The translations under genes were made by a program, and so were the position numbers. Shown here one piece after another: positions 1 to 5,066 of a DNA stretch of 7,453 nucleotides (within the stretch, counting starts at the first letter, position 1; the number at the start of each line of letters is the position of its first letter). The notes under the pieces are model-generated. The model saw only the letters and a list, made by a program, of their open reading frames with translations. It searched no databases and was not told where the DNA came from. Source of the DNA: Acidobacteriota bacterium (GTDB lineage Bacteria; Acidobacteriota; Terriglobia; Terriglobales; Acidobacteriaceae). The stretch covers positions 1-7,453 of the forward strand of contig JAJZJJ010000127.1 of the NCBI GenBank assembly GCA_021810175.1, written 5' to 3'.

Positions 1-135
1 CCGCGGCGGATTCACCGCCAGCTTCACCGGGGCATACCTCAGCCATCCCGCTGCGCCATTCTCCGCGTGCAGCGGCAGCCCAAAAAGCAGGGCGGCTGCG
101 CCTGCCAGCGCAACCGCCTTCTGTTTACAAATCAC
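1..135 (-). CDS. N-terminus of an exported GH67-like alpha-glucuronidase (partial, cut by window edge)
   Basis: Only the first 45 codons, read from 135 down to 1, are in the window. The start is GTG at 135-133, with GGAG (148-145) nine bases upstream. The first 24 residues look like a Sec signal peptide: KQK at residues 4-6, a hydrophobic core AVALAGAAALLFGL, and a cleavage site after LHA. The mature protein begins ENGAAGWLRYAPV. GH67 alpha-glucuronidases typically begin their mature region with a very similar E-D/N-G-x-x-x-WLRY stretch. GH67 enzymes remove 4-O-methylglucuronic acid from xylo-oligosaccharides, which suits the neighbouring GH3 enzyme, whose stop codon is 12 bases upstream. The reading frame and signal peptide are seen directly. 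The family call rests on one short motif plus context, so another exported glycosidase remains possible. Confidence 0.68.
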   Translation of the reverse strand, partial: MICKQKAVALAGAAALLFGLPLHAENGAAGWLRYAPVKLAVNPPR

Positions 136-144
136 CTTTGTCGG

Positions 145-150
145 CTCCTA
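145..150 (-). promoter_or_regulatory. Ribosome binding site overlapping the GH3 stop codon
   Basis: On the minus strand the GH3 stop and the next gene's Shine-Dalgarno share one sequence, TAGGAG: TAG is the stop and GGAG the ribosome binding site. The GTG start lies nine bases beyond. This arrangement implies one transcript and likely translational coupling between the GH3 enzyme and the GH67-like protein. Confidence 0.7.
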
Positions 151-2841
151 TTCCGGTAACTGCTTCGTCCCGTGAATCGAGAACTCCACCGTCTGCGCCC
201 CATTCCCTGTCGGCTGGCTTCCGCCCACAAAGATCTGGTACTTGCCCGGCTCCACCTCGCGCTGCCCGGCTTCGTTCACCAGGCTCAGTTGCCGCGCGCC
301 CAGCGTAAAGGTCAAATGCCGCGTCTGCCCCGGAGCCAGAGACACGCGGTCAAAGCCCTCCAGCGAGTGCAGCGGATTCACCCCGTTCTGCGGCGCCACC
401 ACGTACACCTCCGTCACCGCCGATCCATCCATCTTGCCCGTGTTCGTTACATCCGCCTCCACGGTCAGCGGCTCGCCCGCCTTCACGTTCTTGGTCGAAA
501 GATGCACATGCGAGTACTCAAACGTCGTGTAGCTCAGCCCATACCCAAACGGAAACAGCGGCTGGCCCGTAAAGTACCGGTACGTCCGGTCCTTCATCGA
601 GTAATCCGTAAACGGCGGCAGTTGATCCACTGACTTGTAGAACGTCAGCGGCAGCTTCCCGCCTGGATCATTCACCCCGCTCAGCGTCTCGCCAATCGCC
701 GTGCCGCCCGCCTCGCCCGGATACCACGCATCCAGAATCGCGGTCGCATGCTGCGCCGACCAGTCCAGCGCCACAGCGTTGCCGGCCATCAGCACCACCA
801 CCACCGGCTTGCCCGTCGCTTCCAGCGCATGCAACAAGCTCTGCTGTGTCTTCGGCAGTTGCAGTTTTGTCAGGTCACCCCCATCAAATCCGGGTACCTT
901 GATCGGCATTTCCTCGCCCACAAAGTCCGGCGACAGGCCCATCACCGCCACCACCACGTCCGACTTTTTCGCCACGTCCACCGCCTGCTCGCGCAGCGCA
1001 CTCTCCGGCGGATACCAGTTCAGCGTGATCCCCGCTCCAAATAGCTTCGACTTGTGCGAATACTCCAGTTGGAACGTATGCGGTTTCGTGTCCGTAAACG
1101 TCACGTCGAAGACCGGCATCCTGCTCGAATGATGCGGCGCACTCTCCTGCGTCGCACCCGACGACACCTGCTTGCCATTGATCCACAGCGTGTAGGCTTC
1201 CAGGTCATTGCAGGGCCAGCAATGGGACCAGCTGACCTGCATGCGGTACGTCCCGGGCGTAGGCGCCTGAATCGTGCCCGTCCAGCGCACGCTGAAGCTG
1301 TTCGCCGGCACGCCCGGCATCGGACTCGCCGCATCCCAGTCAAAATTGATCTGCTTGTCCACCCTCGTCACCACCGGCTTTCCGCGGAACGACGCATTCG
1401 CATAGTACTGCGCCTTCAGTCCATCCACCATCGAGCCATTGCCCGGATGGAAGCTCGTCCGCGGCATCGGAATCGGCAGCCGCGTGTCATACGACGAGCC
1501 CTGCGCGTACAGCAGCTTCGCATGCGGAAACGCCGCCGCAATCCCATCCACCGGCATCACCGGGTCCGACGGAGTCCCGTTGTAATTGCCTTCCAGAGCC
1601 GACAACTCCGCTGCGTTCGGGCCCACCACCGCAATCGTCTGCACGTTCTTCAGCGGCAGAAGGTGGCCCTCGTTCTTCAGCAGCACGATCGAGTCGCGCG
1701 CATCCTTCAGCGCCAGCGCCCGATGCGCCGGCGAATTCACCTCGCGGAACGGAATCTTCGTGTAGGGCACATCGCTCGGCGGATCGAACATCCCCAGCCG
1801 GAACCGCGCCGTAAACAGCCGGTCCACCGACTGGTCAATCGTCTTTACGGAGATCAACCCTTCCTTCACCGCCTCCGGCAGCGCCTTGTAGGTGTCGCCG
1901 CAGTTCGTGTCCGTTCCTGCCTTCACGCCCGCCGCCGCTGCCTCTGCCGCAGTGGCCACGTAACCGTGCGCCCCCGGCCGGTAAAAGTCTGAAATCGCTC
2001 CGCAATCGGACGTGATATAGCCGCCAAAGCCCCACTTGCCGCGCACCACATCAGCCAGCAGCTTGTTCGCGCAGCTCGGAACCCCGTTGATCGCGTTGTA
2101 CGAGCACATCATCGAGTCCGCATGGCCCTCGGTAATCGCCGCCCGGAACGCGGGCAAATACGTATCCTCAAGATCGTGCTGCGTCACCACCGCATTGATC
2201 TTGTGCCGCATCGGTTCCGGACCGTTGTACACCGCAAAATGCTTCGGCGTCGCAATCGTCTTCAGGTACTTCGGATTATTCCCCTGCAGCCCGCGCACAT
2301 ACTGCACGGCCATTGTCCCGGTCAGAAACGGATCTTCCCCGTATGTCTCCTGTCCGCGGCCCCAGCGCGGATCGCGCACGATATTGATGTTCGGCGCCCA
2401 TAGCGTCAGCCCGTAATAAATGCTGTGCAGGTTGCGCCGCATCGCCCATTCGTACTTCGCCCGCGCCTCGGTCGAAATCGTGTCCGACATATTCCTCACG
2501 TCCGCCGGATCAAACGTCGCAGCCATGCCGATTGCCTGCGGAAACACCGTCGCATATCCCGACCGCGCGATCCCGTGCAGCCCTTCGCTCCACCAGTTGT
2601 ACGCCGGTACCCCCAGGCTCGGAATCGCAGGCGCCTCGTTCATCATCTGCGAGACTTTCTCTTGCAGCGTCATCCGCGAAACCAGTTCATGCACCCTCTG
2701 CTGCAACGGCTGATTCGGGTTATCCCACGGAAATTCCTTCTTCGACTGCGCGATGCCCGGCATCGCAACCAGTCCCATCAGGCAAACCCCTGCCGCTGCC
2801 CTCACGGCCCGGCGGCATAGCGTTGCATTCACTCGCTTCAT
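148..2841 (-). CDS. Exported glycoside hydrolase family 3 enzyme with PA14 insert (beta-xylosidase/beta-glucosidase type)
   Basis: This enzyme releases terminal beta-linked sugars from oligosaccharides outside the cytoplasm. I start it at ATG 2841-2839 (897 aa) rather than the upstream in-frame ATG at 2877: the inner ATG has AGAAGGAG four bases upstream and begins a normal signal peptide (MKR, hydrophobic core, cleavage near GIAQ, residue 32). The N-terminal GH3 barrel contains YNWWSEGLHG (81-90), RDPRWGRGQETYGEDP (156-171), substrate-binding KHF (200-202), and YITSDCGAI with the likely nucleophile Asp279. The C-terminal GH3 domain begins near 380 and is interrupted by a PA14 domain at roughly 470-610. 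It resumes with the GEE motif (642-644), which contains the candidate acid/base, then GGDLTKLQLP. A fibronectin III-like domain follows at about 792-873. The YNWWSE and SDCG signatures favour the beta-xylosidase branch, and the downstream GH67-like gene supports xylan use. Exact substrate specificity cannot be read from sequence. Confidence 0.93.
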   Translation of the reverse strand: MKRVNATLCRRAVRAAAGVCLMGLVAMPGIAQSKKEFPWDNPNQPLQQRVHELVSRMTLQEKVSQMMNEAPAIPSLGVPAYNWWSEGLHGIARSGYATVFPQAIGMAATFDPADVRNMSDTISTEARAKYEWAMRRNLHSIYYGLTLWAPNINIVRDPRWGRGQETYGEDPFLTGTMAVQYVRGLQGNNPKYLKTIATPKHFAVYNGPEPMRHKINAVVTQHDLEDTYLPAFRAAITEGHADSMMCSYNAINGVPSCANKLLADVVRGKWGFGGYITSDCGAISDFYRPGAHGYVATAAEAAAAGVKAGTDTNCGDTYKALPEAVKEGLISVKTIDQSVDRLFTARFRLGMFDPPSDVPYTKIPFREVNSPAHRALALKDARDSIVLLKNEGHLLPLKNVQTIAVVGPNAAELSALEGNYNGTPSDPVMPVDGIAAAFPHAKLLYAQGSSYDTRLPIPMPRTSFHPGNGSMVDGLKAQYYANASFRGKPVVTRVDKQINFDWDAASPMPGVPANSFSVRWTGTIQAPTPGTYRMQVSWSHCWPCNDLEAYTLWINGKQVSSGATQESAPHHSSRMPVFDVTFTDTKPHTFQLEYSHKSKLFGAGITLNWYPPESALREQAVDVAKKSDVVVAVMGLSPDFVGEEMPIKVPGFDGGDLTKLQLPKTQQSLLHALEATGKPVVVVLMAGNAVALDWSAQHATAILDAWYPGEAGGTAIGETLSGVNDPGGKLPLTFYKSVDQLPPFTDYSMKDRTYRYFTGQPLFPFGYGLSYTTFEYSHVHLSTKNVKAGEPLTVEADVTNTGKMDGSAVTEVYVVAPQNGVNPLHSLEGFDRVSLAPGQTRHLTFTLGARQLSLVNEAGQREVEPGKYQIFVGGSQPTGNGAQTVEFSIHGTKQLPE

Positions 2842-2845
2842 GGCG

Positions 2846-2853
2846 CTCCTTCT
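2846..2853 (-). promoter_or_regulatory. Ribosome binding site of the GH3 gene
   Basis: The minus strand reads AGAAGGAG, then GCGCC-type spacing of about four bases to the ATG at 2841. It is the best purine-rich site in the leader and decides the start in favour of 2841 over the upstream ATG at 2877. Confidence 0.7.
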
Positions 2854-2866
2854 TATCTCTAACTCT

Positions 2867-2886
2867 TGTTCCATCATGCAGGAACA
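2867..2886. promoter_or_regulatory. Inverted repeat TGTTCC-N8-GGAACA in the GH3 leader
   Basis: A perfect 6-base inverted repeat has arms at 2867-2872 and 2881-2886 and an 8-base spacer. It lies 26-45 bases upstream of the chosen GH3 start, where a regulator binding site or a 5' UTR hairpin would be expected. The centre-to-centre distance of about 14 bases is compatible with a dimeric regulator. No specific regulator can be named from sequence. The upstream ATG at 2877 falls inside this dyad, which is a further reason not to use it as a start. Confidence 0.35.
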
Positions 2887-2896
2887 GCAGGCGATG

Positions 2897-2912
2897 GTCG
2901 CCCTTTGGCGAC
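2897..2912. promoter_or_regulatory. Small dyad GTCGCC-CTTT-GGCGAC in the divergent intergenic region
   Basis: A perfect 6-base inverted repeat around a 4-base loop, in the 230-base region between the divergent GH3 and kch genes. It could be an operator or a small hairpin; in the plus direction it is followed by AAAA rather than a T-run, so it is not an obvious terminator. I found no convincing -35/-10 pair for either gene in 2842-3071. Confidence 0.25.
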
Positions 2913-3071
2913 AAAACCGCTCTCAGTAATTCGATTTACCACCGCCAGCCAAATTATCCCGTCCACACGCGCCCCCGTCAAACGCCGCCTGTGCCTCGTG
3001 CGCCCGAATTTCCCCTTCGCCTCGACAACGCTGCCCGCCCGCGCGCATCCTATTCAATTACAAGACCTTCC

Positions 3072-4304
3072 ATGCAGCCGTCCTCGATACCAAACAGGAT
3101 TCCATCGCTCATCCGGCGCATTCGCGCCCGCTTCCAGCGCACGTACTACTTCTTGCGCGGAAGCTATTGGCTGCCTCACGTACCGCTCTCTCTGCTCCTC
3201 TGCCTCGGCGGCTGGTGGATCCTCGACAACAAATTCGGCAGCTCTTGGCAGATCTACGTCCATCAGCTCGCACAAGGGCAGTTCAATCTCCCGCCGCGGC
3301 TCTTCCCCTCGCTCTTCATCGGAGGCGGCATGTTCGTCATGGGCCTCGCCCTGCTCTGGCGTTCCCGCCTCGCATGGACCATGGCTATCCTGCTGGTCTC
3401 CCTCGGCCTCGTCAACACTCTCCTCATCGTTCAGGCTCATGAAGAAGCCATGCTGGGCTACTTCGCCTTCGCGCTGCTCCTGCTCATCTGGAACTACCGC
3501 CATTTCAGCCGCTCCAGCGTCGCCGCCAGCACTCTCTTTGCCGTCACCTCGGTGGTCATGCTCCTCACCTATGCCACTTTCGGCGCATACTACCTCGGCC
3601 AGGGCTTCCAGCCCCATATCACCGACCTTCCCACCGCGCTCTACTACGCCATGGTCACCATGAGCACCGTCGGCTACGGAGACATCACGCCTCACACCCT
3701 CAAGGCGCGCATGTTCACCATCTCCGTCATTGTTCTCGGTGTGGCCGTCTTCGCTACTTCGCTCACCGCCGTCATCGGGCCTCTCGTCGGCCAGAACCTG
3801 CAGCGCATCCTTAACCGCAAAGGCACTCCCATGCATCGCGAAAAGCATTTCGTCGTCATCGGCAACACGCCCCTTGCCGTCAACACCTGGCGCGAGCTCG
3901 CCCGCCGCGGCCGCCACGTCACCCGCATCGTCCGCGAGCAGCCCGAAGAAGGCCTGCCCAAAGACGTCGACATGGTCGTCGGCGACCCCAGTATGCTCGA
4001 CGTCCTCCGCGAAGCCGGCGCCCACCGCGCCGAAGCCGTCCTCGCCATGCTTGCCGACGATAGCGAAAATGCCTTCACCATCCTCGCCGTCAAGGAGCTC
4101 AACGGCGTCGCCCGCACCGTCGCCGCCGTCAACGACGCCCGCCACCTCAGCCGCGTCAAGCTCGTCCAGCCCGACGTCGTCATCGCTCCCCAGGTCCTCG
4201 GCGGCGAACTCACCGCCATGTTGCTCTCCGGCGAACAGGTCACACCGGAATTTGTCATGGAACGCGTTTTCCAGAATACCCAGACCACTCCCAAAAACTC
4301 TTGA
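3072..4304 (+). CDS. kch: Kch-type potassium channel with RCK/TrkA-N domain
   Basis: This 410-aa inner-membrane protein closely matches E. coli Kch (417 aa) in length and layout. Membrane helices fall at about 35-52, 78-96, 102-121, 125-142, 152-176 and 214-236, with a pore loop before the last. The selectivity filter TVGYGD is at 199-204, followed by the Kch-like ARMFTISVI stretch (212-220). The fourth helix lacks the regularly spaced arginines of a voltage sensor, as in E. coli Kch, so 'voltage-gated' is a family label only. A cytoplasmic RCK/TrkA-N domain follows from about 256 (HFVVIGNTPLAVN); its glycine motif is degenerate relative to GxGxxG, again as in E. coli. The TrkA-C half is absent. 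ATG 3072 is the only ATG in the frame between the end of the GH3 overlap and the first membrane helix. It lacks a clear ribosome binding site, so the start is slightly uncertain. The likely role is K+ conductance or homeostasis; no link to the neighbouring genes is evident. Confidence 0.93.
   Translation: MQPSSIPNRIPSLIRRIRARFQRTYYFLRGSYWLPHVPLSLLLCLGGWWILDNKFGSSWQIYVHQLAQGQFNLPPRLFPSLFIGGGMFVMGLALLWRSRLAWTMAILLVSLGLVNTLLIVQAHEEAMLGYFAFALLLLIWNYRHFSRSSVAASTLFAVTSVVMLLTYATFGAYYLGQGFQPHITDLPTALYYAMVTMSTVGYGDITPHTLKARMFTISVIVLGVAVFATSLTAVIGPLVGQNLQRILNRKGTPMHREKHFVVIGNTPLAVNTWRELARRGRHVTRIVREQPEEGLPKDVDMVVGDPSMLDVLREAGAHRAEAVLAMLADDSENAFTILAVKELNGVARTVAAVNDARHLSRVKLVQPDVVIAPQVLGGELTAMLLSGEQVTPEFVMERVFQNTQTTPKNS
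3819..3833 (+). promoter_or_regulatory. Possible internal translation start for a free RCK domain in kch
   Basis: AAAGG at 3819-3823 is followed by seven bases and the in-frame ATG (3831-3833) of codon Met254, which begins MHREKHF, exactly at the start of the RCK domain. E. coli Kch has a Met (MHRKDHF) at the same place and is known to produce a separate soluble RCK domain from it. Initiation here would give a product of 157 aa. The sequence supports the possibility but does not prove use. Confidence 0.4.
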
Positions 4305-4351
4305 TTTTACAAACACTGCAATGCACGCTCTCGGAAATCACCTCCGGAGAC

Positions 4352-4382
4352 TTGCCAGTGATGGGGATCACCGCAGTATCAT
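4352..4382 (+). promoter_or_regulatory. Candidate promoter with a dyad in a 19-base spacer, upstream of the oxidoreductase genes
   Basis: TTGCCA (4352-4357) resembles a -35 box and TATCAT (4377-4382) a -10 box, separated by 19 bases. The spacer carries a perfect short dyad, GTGAT-GGGG-ATCAC (4358-4371). A long spacer containing a dyad is the layout of MerR-family-controlled promoters. The arms are only five bases and the boxes are imperfect, so this is tentative. It would give a leader of about 65 bases before the ATG at 4455. The 150-base gap after kch shows no clear terminator, so read-through from kch is also possible. Confidence 0.3.
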
Positions 4383-4454
4383 GTTTCAACAGAGGAAAGT
4401 TTTACCAACGCCGCATCCTCTCTCGTCCTAAGTTCCGCGGCCCTGTGAGGGTTT

Positions 4455-4958
4455 ATGTCTCTTCAGTTGAGAGTGAATCGGAAAATCATCCCGGTGGATG
4501 CTGCTCCGGACACACCCTTGTTATGGGTCCTGCGTGAACACCTCGGGCTCAAAGGGCCGAAGTTTGGATGCGGCGTCGGTGCCTGCGGGGCCTGCACCGT
4601 CATCATCAACGGCATCGCCACCCGCTCCTGCATCACCCCCGCGTCCGCTGCGGTCGGTGCGGACGTCACCACGATTGAAGGCCTCTCGGCCGACGGCACA
4701 CACCCGCTCCAGCAGGCTTGGCAGCAACTCGACGTTCCCCAGTGCGGCTACTGCCAGGCTGGTCAGATCATGAGCGCTGCCGCCCTGCTTCAGCACACGC
4801 CCCACCCCACGGACGAACAGATTAACGACGCCATGGACGGCAACCTTTGCCGCTGCGGAACCTACGCCCGCATCCGCGAAGCCATTCACAAGGCTGCCGC
4901 CGCGGCAAACTCTACGCAATCTGGCTCCAGCGCGTTTCATAAACCCGCCGCGACCTGA
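4455..4958 (+). CDS. [2Fe-2S] small subunit of an IorA-type molybdenum hydroxylase
   Basis: This 167-aa electron-transfer subunit carries two [2Fe-2S] clusters and passes electrons from the molybdenum site of its partner (next gene) to an acceptor. The plant ferredoxin-like cluster uses Cys39, Cys44 and Cys47 ([12 protein letters not shown]) with Cys59. The second, helical cluster uses Cys97, Cys100 (QCGYCQAGQ), Cys132 and Cys134 (CRCGTY). All eight ligands are present and the length is normal for the family. The ATG start has GAGGG a few bases upstream, within a small CCCT-GTG-AGGG inverted repeat. There is no signal peptide, so the subunit probably folds in the cytoplasm and is exported bound to its Tat-carrying partner (inference). 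The last 15 or so residues are low in complexity and probably not structural. The absence of an FAD-subunit gene here favours the IorAB or periplasmic aldehyde dehydrogenase branch over true xanthine dehydrogenase. Confidence 0.94.
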   Translation: MSLQLRVNRKIIPVDAAPDTPLLWVLREHLGLKGPKFGCGVGACGACTVIINGIATRSCITPASAAVGADVTTIEGLSADGTHPLQQAWQQLDVPQCGYCQAGQIMSAAALLQHTPHPTDEQINDAMDGNLCRCGTYARIREAIHKAAAAANSTQSGSSAFHKPAAT

Positions 4959-4968
4959 AGGGAATCGA

Positions 4969-4997
4969 GCGAGACCCGCAATCGAAGCGGGGCTCGT
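4969..4997 (+). other. Strong RNA hairpin between the two oxidoreductase subunit genes
   Basis: GCGAGACCCGC (4969-4979) pairs with GCGGGGCTCGT (4987-4997) around a 7-base loop, AATCGAA. The stem has 11 positions, with one A-G mismatch and one terminal G-U. It lies between the small-subunit stop (4958) and the large-subunit ribosome binding site (5051). No T-run follows directly, so it is probably not a full terminator. It may stabilise or process the transcript, or set the ratio of the two subunits. Confidence 0.55.
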
Positions 4998-5050
4998 CCG
5001 CTCCCATAGGTCACGGATCTATTTTTGAAACACGCTGCAAGAACCGTAAC

Positions 5051-5066
5051 GGAGGATCTTCCCGTG
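5051..5066 (+). promoter_or_regulatory. Ribosome binding site and GTG start of the large subunit
   Basis: GGAGG (5051-5055) lies eight bases before GTG (5064-5066). This is the best initiation signal in the gap, and it places the twin-arginine motif at residues 5-6. The longer reading would start at TTG 5025, which has no ribosome binding site and would add 13 residues in front of the Tat signal. Confidence 0.8.

Noticed and set aside
1054..1992. A 312-codon open frame on the plus strand opposite the GH3 gene
   Set aside because: The Arg/His-rich translation is typical of an antisense frame in GC-rich DNA, with no motif and no start signal.
2842..2877. The longer GH3 start at 2877
   Set aside because: It would place an acidic stretch (MMEQELEIRR) before the signal peptide, and its ATG lies inside a dyad. 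The ATG at 2841 has the better ribosome binding site.
2532..3071. An upstream extension of the kch frame by 180 codons
   Set aside because: It overlaps the GH3 gene on the other strand, is Ser/Pro/Arg-rich with no homology I recognise, and would make the protein far longer than Kch. The start at 3072 gives the normal length.
3054..4316. A 420-codon open frame on the minus strand opposite kch
   Set aside because: Same codon-bias effect; the acidic, Gly/Glu-rich translation has no recognisable domain, while the plus-strand Kch match is clear.
4391..4421. Inverted repeat AGAGGA...TCCTCT before the small subunit
   Set aside because: Six-base arms with a 19-base loop are too weak to support a structure or operator by themselves.
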